A stretch of DNA of 64,000 bases from CAVOKN01 sp963696505 (lineage in GTDB: Bacteria; Pseudomonadota; Gammaproteobacteria; Burkholderiales; Rhodocyclaceae), in NCBI GenBank assembly GCA_963696505.1, contig CAVOKN010000006.1, forward strand, positions 124,001 to 188,000. Direction: 5' to 3'. Both the position numbers and the translations under genes were made by a program. This document shows, one piece after another, positions 20,837 to 28,588 of this stretch. The notes beneath the pieces are model-generated. The model saw nothing but the letters and a program-made list of their open reading frames with translations, was not told where the DNA came from and did not search any database. How positions within the stretch are numbered: position 1 is the stretch's first letter; every line of letters starts with the position of its first letter.

Positions 20837-22120
20837 TCACATCATTCCCAAGGCCTGGGGCAGGAACAGGGAAATCTGCGGGATGTAGGTGATGATCACC
20901 AGGAACACCAGCATGGTGAGCAGCCATGGCCAGACCGCTACCGTCATCTCGGTCAGTCCCAGCTTGCTGATGCCGCTGGCGACGTAAAGGTTGAGCCCGA
21001 CCGGCGGCGTGATCATGCCGATCTCCATGTTCACCGTGATCATCACCCCGAAATGGATCGGATTGATGCCCAGCGCCATGGCGATGGGAAACAGGATGGG
21101 CGCCGTGATCAGGATGATCGAAGACGGCTCCATGATGTTGCCCATGGCCAGCAGCAGCAGGTTCACCGCCAGCAGGAAAGTCAGCGGCCCGAGACCGGCG
21201 CTGAGCATCGCCTCGGAGATCGCCTGCGGGATGTTCTCGTGGGTCAGCAGGAAGGAGAACAGTACGGCGTTGGTGATGATGTACAGCAGCATCGCGGACA
21301 TGTTGGCCGAATCGCGCAGTACCCGCGGCACGTCCTTCATCGTCAGATCCTTGTAAACGAATATCGCGATGAAGAAGGCGTAGACCGCGCTCATCGCCGC
21401 CGCTTCCGTGGGCGTGAAGATGCCCGAGTAGATGCCGCCCATGACGATGATGATCAGGAACAGGCCCCACATGGAGTCGCGGAAGGCTTTGACGCGCCCG
21501 GCCCAACTCACCTTGGGTTAACGCGGAAAGTTGGCCTTTTTCGCGCGATACCAGGTCGTCCACCCCATCATCGTGGCGAGCATTATTCCGGGAATGATGC
21601 CGGCCATGAACAGCGCCCCCACCGAACTGTTGGTGGATACGGCGTACATCACCATCACGATCGAGGGTGGAATCAGGATGCCCAGCGCCCCCGCCGAGGC
21701 GACCACGCCGGCCCCGAAGCGGCGGTGGAAGCCCGCCTTGACCATCGCCGGAATGAGGATCGAACCGATCGCCACCACCGTCGCCGGACTGGAACCCGAC
21801 ACCGCGGCGAACAGCGCGCAGGCCAGCACCGCCGCCAGACCGAGGCCACCGTACCAGTGGCCGACCATGGAGGTGGCGAAGTTGATCATGCGCCGCGCCA
21901 CGCCGCCATGGGTCAGGAAGTTGCCCGCCAGGATGAAGAACGGAATGGCCATGATTTCGAACTTCTCGATGCCGGTGAACAGCTTGAGGGCGACCGACTC
22001 CACCGGCACCTCGGTCATGAAGAACAGGAAGCTCAGCACCGTCAGGCCGAGGGAAATGGAAATTGGCATGCCGGTGAGCATCAGCCCGAACAGCAGGATG
22101 AAAATGATCGCGGTATTCAT
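20837..22120 (-). pseudogene. dctM: TRAP transporter large permease DctM, interrupted by an in-frame stop
   Basis: Two pieces lie in the same frame: codons from 22120 (MNTAIIFILLFGLMLTGMP, 200 residues) to a TAA at 21518-21520, then 224 more residues from about 21511 to 20837. Together they form a full-length, otherwise normal DctM (about 426 residues, 12-13 membrane helices, with GSSPATVVAIGSI and a MITPPVGLNLYV segment). The stop falls in the loop after KKANFPR, near the middle of the protein. A GTG two codons past the stop could restart translation and give a split permease. Sequence error, a true nonsense mutation and a split functional protein are all open. It overlaps dctQ by 4 bases. 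Confidence 0.85.
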
Positions 22121-22839
22121 TTGCGCTCCCCCTTGCCCTTGGCATTGTCGTTCTTGATGCCGAACAGCCGCTTCCAGCGCCGAGAGCCGCCGACCGCGTG
22201 CTCCAGTTCCTCGGCTTCCTCGAAGGCCTCGCCGATCAGATCCGGCGCCGGCTCCTCGATCCCCTCCACCTTGCTGTGGTCATGGTGCGGCAGCTCGCCG
22301 CAGCGCAGGAAGCTCACCAGCACCTGCAGGAAGCGGAAGCACATGAGGTAGGAACCCAGCGGCACCGCCGAATAGACGATCCAGGTTGGCAACTCCAGGT
22401 CCGGCGTCGTGGGCCCCTCGGGCACATCACCGGGGTTGATTCCCAGCGCCGTGAAGATGGCATAGTGCGCACCGTTCTCCCAGACGAAAGCCGCCCCCAG
22501 TGTGCCGACGATGCCGGTGAAGGTGGCGCCCGCCAGCAGGCCGAAAACGATGAACTTGGCCCGCATGCTGTCGCTGAGGCGGTTGATCAGGACATCGACG
22601 CCGACGTGGATGCCGGTGCGCACGCCGTAGGCGGCGCCGAACTTGGCCATCCACACGAACATGATGATGCACAGTTCCTGCGCCCAGCCCATGTTGAGAC
22701 CGAGCAGCCAGTCCTGCACGCCGGGGATGGCGAACCCGGAGCCGTAGCGGTGGAGCACCGCAGCGAAGATGATCAGCGTCGCGGCGCCGATCAGGAAGGT
22801 GACGATCCACTCTTCCAGATGGTCGAGAACCTTGAGCAT
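22117..22839 (-). CDS. dctQ: TRAP transporter small permease DctQ
   Basis: 240 residues with four predicted membrane helices (for example VTFLIGAATLIIFAAVLHRYG and FIVFGLLAGATFTGIVGTLG). DctQ is the small membrane subunit of tripartite periplasmic transporters. It is longer than many DctQ proteins because of a loop near 140-160 and a charged cytoplasmic tail. It starts 73 bp after dctP and its stop overlaps the dctM start, so the three genes form one operon. Confidence 0.92.
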   Translation of the reverse strand: MLKVLDHLEEWIVTFLIGAATLIIFAAVLHRYGSGFAIPGVQDWLLGLNMGWAQELCIIMFVWMAKFGAAYGVRTGIHVGVDVLINRLSDSMRAKFIVFGLLAGATFTGIVGTLGAAFVWENGAHYAIFTALGINPGDVPEGPTTPDLELPTWIVYSAVPLGSYLMCFRFLQVLVSFLRCGELPHHDHSKVEGIEEPAPDLIGEAFEEAEELEHAVGGSRRWKRLFGIKNDNAKGKGERK

Positions 22840-22912
22840 TCTTGTTCTCCCTGGGAAAGCGAAGCGCGCCGCCGCGTCGCGGTGACGTGGTCGGCGCGCC
22901 GCGGCGACGCGA

Positions 22913-23923
22913 TCAGAGCTTGGCCGGGTCGAAGCCGGTTTCCTTGTAGATCGACTGGATCAGTTCCTTGCCGATGCGCGACTCCATTTCGGTATGGACC
23001 TTGACCAGCGCCTTCTTGAGCGCGGCACGCTCCTGCGGTGTGGGCGCATAGACCTGGGTCTTGCCGGACTTCTTGACTGCTTCCAGCGAGTCCTCGTTTT
23101 CCTTCTTGGCGATCTCGTTGGCATGCTTGGTGGATTCCGCCATGGCCTGTTCGAGCTGGCCGCGCACGTCCGCCGGCAGACCGTCCCAGAACTTCTTGTT
23201 CACGATCACGGCATAGCCGAGGTAGCCGTGGTTGGTAAGCGACAGATGCTTCTGCACTTCGTGCATCTTCTGGGTGTAGAGGTTGGAGATCGGGTTCTCC
23301 GTGCCATCCACGACGCCGGTCTGCAGCGCCTGATAGACCTCCGAGAAGGCCATCACCTGGGGCAGCGCGCTCAGCGCCCGCATCTGAGCTTCCAGCACCT
23401 TGGAGGACTGGATGCGCATCTTCAGGCCCTTGAAGTCCTCGGGATTCTTCAGCGGCTTGTTGGCCGAGAAGGACTTGAAGCCGTTGTCCCAGAAGGCGAG
23501 CCCCCGGATTCCCTTGGGTTCGAGCTTGGCCAGCAACTGCTTGCCGGCCTCGCCCTGGGTAACCTTGTGCAAATCGTTGTAGTCGTCGAACATGAAGGGC
23601 AGGTCGAAGACTTCGAACTCCCTCACCCCCAGCGGCCCGAACTTGGCCAGCGAGGGCGCCAGCATCTGCACCGCGCCGAGCTGCAGCGCCTCCATCTCTT
23701 CCTTGTCCTTGTACAGCGTGCTGTTGGCATAGACCTCGACCTTCACCTTGCCCTTGGTAAGCTCGTCCGCCCGCTTCTTGAAGAATTCGGCGGCAAGGCC
23801 CTTGGGCGTATCCTGGGCGACGACGTGGCTGAACTTGATGACGATCGGTTGTTGGGCGGTGGCCGACTGGTTCAGGCCGAATGCGGCCACGGCGGCGGCC
23901 AGGAACAGGGTGCGACGCTTCAT
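22913..23923 (-). CDS. dctP: TRAP transporter solute-binding protein DctP
   Basis: 336 residues. A Sec signal peptide ends near ATAQ. The mature part carries the DctP fold signatures FSHVVAQDTPKG and the substrate-carboxylate arginine in GLKMRIQSSKV, which is conserved in the family. It binds organic acids, probably C4-dicarboxylates given the DctS/DctR-like regulators next door, and delivers them to DctQM. The ATG at 23923 has a strong GGAGGAAG site. It is divergent from dctS with a 152-bp gap. Confidence 0.94.
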   Translation of the reverse strand: MKRRTLFLAAAVAAFGLNQSATAQQPIVIKFSHVVAQDTPKGLAAEFFKKRADELTKGKVKVEVYANSTLYKDKEEMEALQLGAVQMLAPSLAKFGPLGVREFEVFDLPFMFDDYNDLHKVTQGEAGKQLLAKLEPKGIRGLAFWDNGFKSFSANKPLKNPEDFKGLKMRIQSSKVLEAQMRALSALPQVMAFSEVYQALQTGVVDGTENPISNLYTQKMHEVQKHLSLTNHGYLGYAVIVNKKFWDGLPADVRGQLEQAMAESTKHANEIAKKENEDSLEAVKKSGKTQVYAPTPQERAALKKALVKVHTEMESRIGKELIQSIYKETGFDPAKL

Positions 23924-24075
23924 TGACTTCCTCCTTCGGGCTTATGTGAACGAGCGGCCGATCTCGCGCCGACCGTGGGGCGTAAGGATTCTGTTATCCC
24001 CCCTGGCGCGCTGCCATTGTGGGTTTCCGCAGGCCAAGGCTAAGATTCGGCCGAATTCCTTCGCCGCCGAGGCCG

Positions 24076-26046
24076 ATGATCGCAGCCCTTACGCCCGAGC
24101 AACACCCGCCCCGCTGGTTCTGGGTGCTGCCGCGTGTCGCGATTCTTGCTGCCCTGCTGGCGGTCGGATTCCTGATCTGGTTGCTGCACCGCAACGACAT
24201 CGAAGAGCAGCGGGCAGCGCTGATCGGCGACGTGCTCTGGGTCGAGCAGGATCTGCGCTTCCACCTCGAACGCAACGTGGAGCAATTGCGCCTGCTCGGG
24301 CTCGACCGCGTCACCGGCCAGGTGGACGCGCACGTCTATGAGCTTCGCGTACGCAGCATTCTGGCCGGCGGGCAGGGCCTGATCCAGTTGCTCTTCGTCG
24401 ATGCCGACGGCAAGCGCCGGTCGGCACTGTCGCGCCAGAACGGAGCGCCGGCCAAAGGCGAGGCCGGCGCCGCCTCGTCCTCGACCGACGCCTTTCACCT
24501 TGCCCGCGAGCTGGGTACGCCCCAGTACAGTCCTGCCCGCCCGGTGCCGGCCAGCGACGCCCAGTTCGAGATCCACGTACCCTTGTTCCACCAGAACGAC
24601 TTCGCCGGCATGATGGTGGGCGTCTATTCGATGCGCACCCTGCTCGGCCAGTTCGTGCCCTGGTGGTTTGCCGAGAAGTACCGGGTCAGCGTCGTCGATG
24701 ACGGCGGCACTGTCCTCGCCACCAAGTCGAACGTCTCCACCGGCGAGGCGACCCAGAGCTACCAGGTCGCCTTCGACCCGCCGGGCCACGGGCTGGCGCT
24801 GCAGGTCGTGGCCTACCGCAGCGAAACGCGGCTCCTTCCGGCACTGCTGCTGGCGACCATCGCAGCACTGTCTATCGCCATCGTCTACAGCCTGTGGGCG
24901 CTGCGCCGCCATGTTCAGGGGCGCTACCAGGCGGAACTGGCGCTGCGCGAGGAACATGCCTTTCGCAAGACGATGGAGGACTCGCTGCTCACCGGCCTGC
25001 GGGCAAGGGATCTGGAAGGACGGATCACCTATGTGAACCCGGCCTTCTGCCGCATGGTGGGCTGGAACCAGGACGAACTGATCGGGCTGAAACCCCCCAT
25101 GCCTTACTGGCCGCCCGAGGACGCGGATCAGATCCGCGCCATCCACGACGACATCCTGGCCAGCAGCGGTCCGAGCCAGGGCGTGGAGGTGCGGCTGATG
25201 CGCAGGAACGGCGAGCGCTTCGATGCCCTGATCTACGAGGCACCGCTGATCGACGCCAGCGGACGCCAGACCGGCTGGATGGGCTCGGTGCTCGACATTA
25301 CCGAGCGCAAACGCAGCCAGGAACTCGCCCAGGCGCAGCAGGACAAGCTGCAATTCACCTCGCGCCTGGTGACCATGGGCGAACTGGCATCGTCCCTCGC
25401 CCACGAGCTGAATCAGCCGCTCGCCGCCATCGCCAGCTACAACGCGGGCTGCCTCAATCGCATGGAAGCCGGCGAGTTCAACCGGGAGGAGATGATCCAG
25501 GTCTCGCGCAAGCTCGGCCACCAGGCCCAGCGCGCGGGACAGATCATCCGCCGCATCTACGAGTTCGTGCGCCGTTCGGAACCCAAGCGCGAGCCCTGCA
25601 ACCTGAACGCCGTCATCGAGGATGCCGTGGGGCTGATCGAAGCCGACGCCCGCAAGAGCGGGGTGCGCATCGCGCTGGACACGGCCCATCCAGTGGCGGC
25701 GGTCGCGGCCGACCGGGTCATGATGGAGCAGGTGATCCTGAATCTGGTACGCAACGGCATCGAGGCGATGGGCGAGGTCACGGCCGAGCGCAAGCTGCTG
25801 ACCATTGCGACGCGGGCAGACGATTCGACCGTTACCGTGAGCGTCGCCGACCAGGGAAGCGGCATCAGCGACGAAACCGCCGCCCGGCTGTATACCCCGT
25901 TCTTCACCACCAAGCCCGAAGGCATGGGCATGGGCCTCAACATTTGCCGGTCGATCATCGAGTTGCATGCCGGGCGCCTGTGGTTCGACTCCAGGCCCGG
26001 CGCCGGCTCGGTGTTCAGCTTCTCCCTTCCCGTGACCGGAACATGA
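24076..26046 (+). CDS. dctS: DctS-like sensor histidine kinase
   Basis: 656 residues from the ATG at 24076, which has GAGG five bases upstream; a frame from 24019 adds 19 residues without support. Layout: membrane helix 18-37, a periplasmic sensor domain, a second helix near 254-275, a PAS domain (about 300-410), a phospho-acceptor H443 in SLAHELNQPL, and an HATPase domain with NLVRNGIEAM and GMGMGLNICRSI. This is the layout of Rhodobacter DctS, which senses dicarboxylates and controls dctPQM. The target here is inferred from divergence to dctP. Confidence 0.9.
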   Translation: MIAALTPEQHPPRWFWVLPRVAILAALLAVGFLIWLLHRNDIEEQRAALIGDVLWVEQDLRFHLERNVEQLRLLGLDRVTGQVDAHVYELRVRSILAGGQGLIQLLFVDADGKRRSALSRQNGAPAKGEAGAASSSTDAFHLARELGTPQYSPARPVPASDAQFEIHVPLFHQNDFAGMMVGVYSMRTLLGQFVPWWFAEKYRVSVVDDGGTVLATKSNVSTGEATQSYQVAFDPPGHGLALQVVAYRSETRLLPALLLATIAALSIAIVYSLWALRRHVQGRYQAELALREEHAFRKTMEDSLLTGLRARDLEGRITYVNPAFCRMVGWNQDELIGLKPPMPYWPPEDADQIRAIHDDILASSGPSQGVEVRLMRRNGERFDALIYEAPLIDASGRQTGWMGSVLDITERKRSQELAQAQQDKLQFTSRLVTMGELASSLAHELNQPLAAIASYNAGCLNRMEAGEFNREEMIQVSRKLGHQAQRAGQIIRRIYEFVRRSEPKREPCNLNAVIEDAVGLIEADARKSGVRIALDTAHPVAAVAADRVMMEQVILNLVRNGIEAMGEVTAERKLLTIATRADDSTVTVSVADQGSGISDETAARLYTPFFTTKPEGMGMGLNICRSIIELHAGRLWFDSRPGAGSVFSFSLPVTGT

Positions 26047-26645
26047 GTCTGCCAACCGCCCACATCATCGACGATGACGAAGCGATCCGCGACGCCCTGA
26101 GCTGGCTGTTCGAGTCGCGCAACGTGCGCGCCGCCGCCTGGCCTTCCGCCCAGTCCTTCCTCGGCGACTACGACGAAAGCATGGAAGGCTGCCTGGTTCT
26201 GGATGTCCGCATGGATGGCATGAGCGGCCTCGAACTTTTCGAGTACCTGCTGGATCAGGGCTGTCCGATGCCGGTGATCTTCCTCACGGGGCATGGCGAC
26301 GTCCCCCTGGCCGTGACGGCCGTGAAGAAGGGAGCCTACGACTTCATCGAGAAGCCGTTCAACGACAACGAGCTGCTCAATCGCGTCATCGAGGCCATGG
26401 GAATCGACGCGGCGCGCCGCGCCGCCCTTGCCGGCCACGCGTCGGTTGCCTCCCGGCTTGCGACTCTGACCGGCCGCGAGAAGGAGGTGATGGACCTGAT
26501 TCTCGCCGGCAGGCTGAACAAGGTCATTGCCGACCAGCTCGCCATCGCAATCCGTACCGTGGAAGTCCATCGCGCGCGCATCTTCGAAAAGATGGGCGTC
26601 AAGTCGGCGGTGGAACTGGCACAACTCCTCGCGGGGAAACGCTGA
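26043..26645 (+). CDS. dctR: DctR-like response regulator (FixJ/LuxR family)
   Basis: 200 residues. Receiver domain with acidic pocket IIDDDE, phospho-acceptor D54 (LVLDVRMDGM) and K104 (FIEKPF), then a LuxR-type helix-turn-helix (LTGREKEVMDLILAG, KVIADQLAIAIRTVEVHRARI). It overlaps the dctS stop by 4 bases (ATGA), a coupled kinase/regulator pair. By analogy with DctS/DctR it should activate dctPQM; a DctD-type sigma54 activator is excluded because there is no AAA+ domain. Confidence 0.93.
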   Translation: MSLPTAHIIDDDEAIRDALSWLFESRNVRAAAWPSAQSFLGDYDESMEGCLVLDVRMDGMSGLELFEYLLDQGCPMPVIFLTGHGDVPLAVTAVKKGAYDFIEKPFNDNELLNRVIEAMGIDAARRAALAGHASVASRLATLTGREKEVMDLILAGRLNKVIADQLAIAIRTVEVHRARIFEKMGVKSAVELAQLLAGKR

Positions 26646-26830
26646 CTACTTCCATGCCCGCGCCGATCCGCTTGCAGTCTGAATCGACGGCGGGCTTCGG
26701 AAGCAGATTGGCAACGAACCTCAGAATTCGCCCTCGCCCCAACGCCCAAGGGGAGGGGCTAGGCTCCCTTTCCCCTCGTGGGCCGGGCAGAGGGGACAAA
26801 CCACCGCACCTGGCGGCCAAGCATTCTTGC
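26646..26830. repeat. Intergenic remnant of a dispersed repeat
   Basis: Non-coding. Positions about 26727-26800 (CTCGCCCCAACGCCCAAGGG, then GGGGAGGGGC and TTTCCCCTCGTGGGC) look like the common proteobacterial intergenic repeat made of opposing CCCC/GGGG blocks. No gene is seen. Confidence 0.4.
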
Positions 26831-26877
26831 CGACCAAAAAGACAGAAACCCGCGCGGACATGAGTCGGGCGGGTTTC
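26831..26877 (-). terminator. Rho-independent terminator (minus strand)
   Basis: GAAACCCGC (26845-26853) pairs perfectly with GCGGGTTTC (26869-26877). On the minus strand the stem is followed by TGTCTTTTTGG, a real U-run. It begins 7 bp after the stop of the small frame at 26884-27072 and is the first good terminator downstream of the dnaX-ybaB-recR-GNAT genes. Confidence 0.75.
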
Positions 26878-26883
26878 CGTCGC

Positions 26884-27072
26884 TTAGCAGAGTATTTGTA
26901 GAGCGCCCGCAAGCTCGATCTCAAATCGGCGCATCAAGTCGGCCCGAGGCCGATGCTGTCTATCCGGTGTGTCTGTCGGTATGGTTTGTCGGCCCTTCGA
27001 TAGTCGCTCCCCACGAGAGTTGGTCGCAATTTCCAGAACCCACTGACTGCCGCGCTCGCGGAACCAGTCCAT
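26884..27072 (-). CDS. Possible small protein of 62 residues, or an sRNA
   Basis: A short frame starting MDWFRERGSQWVLEI, with AAGG four bases before the ATG, ends 7 bp before an intrinsic terminator. I recognise no family. It is charged and Arg-rich with no membrane segment or signal peptide. Codon use is less GC3-biased than its neighbours, which fits either transferred DNA or a non-coding transcript. A weak -10-like TAAGGT lies just before it. The terminator is the main reason to believe that something is transcribed here. Confidence 0.3.
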   Translation of the reverse strand: MDWFRERGSQWVLEIATNSRGERLSKGRQTIPTDTPDRQHRPRADLMRRFEIELAGALQILC

Positions 27073-27114
27073 TCAACCTTAGCACACGGTTTCTGTCGCT
27101 GCCGGGATAATCCG

Positions 27115-27606
27115 TCACAGCGATCGGAACATCACATAGACGTCAACGAAACCCAGCCGGGAATGGCGAAACGCGCCCGGCAGAACGCCGGCGATGGCGA
27201 AACCCAGCTTCTGCCACAACCGTACCGCCGCCGCGTTGCTGCTGACCACGAAGTTGAACTGCATGGCGCGAAAGCCGCGACCGCGCGCTTCGTCGAGGGC
27301 ATGGCGTCCCAGCACCTCGCCCAGGCCCTTGGCTCGCGCCACAGATGCCACCATGAACGAGGCGTTGGCGACGTGGTTGCCGAGATCGCGCTGATTGGCG
27401 ACGAGCTTGTACATGCCGGCCACCCGGCCGTCCGACTCGGCGACGAAGCTGGCGACGCCGGGACCGAACCAGTAGCCGCGGGCGTCGGATTCCGATGTGT
27501 CGGGGGCGAAGACGTAGCTGTCGCCGCCGGCCACCACCGCCTGGAAGACCGGCCACATCTGCGGCCAGTCGTCGGCCGTGGCAGGGCGAACAAGGACTTG
27601 TTCCAT
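27115..27606 (-). CDS. GNAT family N-acetyltransferase
   Basis: 163 residues covering one complete GNAT domain: beta1 (VLVRPATADDWPQM), the acetyl-CoA motif A region (ASFMVASVARAKGLGEVLGRH, where RAKGLG corresponds to the Q/R-x-x-G-x-G/A loop) and motif B (NFVVSSNAAAVRLWQKLGF). The acceptor is unknown. It follows recR by 4 bp, so it is the last gene of the dnaX operon. Confidence 0.88.
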   Translation of the reverse strand: MEQVLVRPATADDWPQMWPVFQAVVAGGDSYVFAPDTSESDARGYWFGPGVASFVAESDGRVAGMYKLVANQRDLGNHVANASFMVASVARAKGLGEVLGRHALDEARGRGFRAMQFNFVVSSNAAAVRLWQKLGFAIAGVLPGAFRHSRLGFVDVYVMFRSL

Positions 27607-27610
27607 CCGG

Positions 27611-28228
27611 CTACAGCGGCCTGCGCTCCAGCAGCGCCTGGGCGATGGTGCCGGCGTCGGTGTGCTCCAGTTCGCCGCCCACCGGCAGACCGCGGGCGAT
27701 GCGGCTCACCTTGAGGCCGCGTGCGCCCAGCAGGGTCGCCAGGTAGTGGGCGGTGGCCTCGCCCTCGTTGGTGAAGTTGGTGGCGACGATGACTTCCTTG
27801 ACCTGGCCGTCGCAGGCACGGACCAGCAGGCGGTCGAGCTTGAGTTCCTTCGGCCCGATGCCGTCCAGCGGCGAGATGCGTCCGAGCAGTGCGTAGTACA
27901 TGCCGTTGTAGGCGTGCGTCTGCTCCATCATGTTGAGGTCCGCCGGCGTCTCGACGATGCACAGCAGCGACGCGTCGCGCCGCGGCGAGGCGCAGCGGGC
28001 GCAGATTTCATCCTCGGTGAAGGTGTTGCAGCGGACGCAGTGGCGCAGGGTGTCGAGCGCCCGCGTCAAGGCCTGAGCAAGTCGCGCCGCGCCCTGCCGG
28101 TCGCGCTGGAGCAGGGTGTAGGCCATGCGCTGCGCCGACTTCGGGCCCACGCCCGGCAGGCAGCGCAGGGCTTCGATCAGTTCATCTAAGGGGGACAAGC
28201 GAGGATCGAGGATCGAGTGACCTGCCAC
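27611..28228 (-). CDS. recR: Recombination mediator RecR
   Basis: 205 residues. RecR with RecO/RecF loads RecA on gapped DNA. HhH motif (ALRCLPGVGPKSAQRMAY), the four-cysteine zinc finger (CVRCNTFTEDEICARC) and a Toprim domain (LLCIVETPADL) are present. The start is GTG at 28228, with GGAGG about 11 nt upstream. The first ten residues are partly encoded by GGATCGA repeats; a TTG at 28198 would give the usual RecR N-terminus without them. Confidence 0.94.
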   Translation of the reverse strand: MAGHSILDPRLSPLDELIEALRCLPGVGPKSAQRMAYTLLQRDRQGAARLAQALTRALDTLRHCVRCNTFTEDEICARCASPRRDASLLCIVETPADLNMMEQTHAYNGMYYALLGRISPLDGIGPKELKLDRLLVRACDGQVKEVIVATNFTNEGEATAHYLATLLGARGLKVSRIARGLPVGGELEHTDAGTIAQALLERRPL

Positions 28229-28248
28229 GATGCCTGGCGCCTCCCCCG

Positions 28249-28572
28249 TCAGAACGGTAGCTTCATTCCCGGCGGCAGTTGCAGGCCCGCCGTCATGCCG
28301 CCCATCTTGTCGGCGACGGTGGTTTCGACGCGGCGCGCGGCGTCGTTCATCGCGGCGGCAACCAGATCCTCCAGCATTTCCCTGTCGTCCATCACCGAGG
28401 GGTCGATGCTGACTCTGCGCACGTCGTGCTTGCAGGTCATGACGATCTTGACCATGCCGGCGCCGGACTGGCCCTCGACTTCGGTCTGGGCCAGTTCGTC
28501 CTGCGCCTTCTTCATGTTCTCCTGCATCTGCTGGGCCTGCTTCATCAGGCCCGCCAGGGCGTTCTTCATCAT
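28249..28572 (-). CDS. ybaB: YbaB/EbfC family nucleoid-associated protein
   Basis: 107 residues, the family length. A small dimeric DNA-binding protein with an N-terminal helix rich in Gln/Met/Lys (LMKQAQQMQENMKKAQDELA) followed by the beta-sheet tweezers core. Encoded between dnaX (16 bp) and recR (20 bp), the arrangement conserved across most bacteria. Confidence 0.95.
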   Translation of the reverse strand: MMKNALAGLMKQAQQMQENMKKAQDELAQTEVEGQSGAGMVKIVMTCKHDVRRVSIDPSVMDDREMLEDLVAAAMNDAARRVETTVADKMGGMTAGLQLPPGMKLPF

Positions 28573-28588
28573 GGCTTTGCTCTCGCGT

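Noticed and set aside
19970..22351. Plus-strand frame of 793 codons over ndk and dctM
   Set aside because: Antisense to clearly coding genes; His/Arg/Gln-rich shadow composition.
24040..26055. Minus-strand frame of 671 codons over dctS
   Set aside because: Shadow of the kinase gene on the opposite strand, with no recognisable domain.
26043..26645. DctD-type sigma54 regulator for the TRAP operon
   Set aside because: The regulator has a receiver and LuxR helix-turn-helix only, with no AAA+ domain, so DctR-type is the better call.
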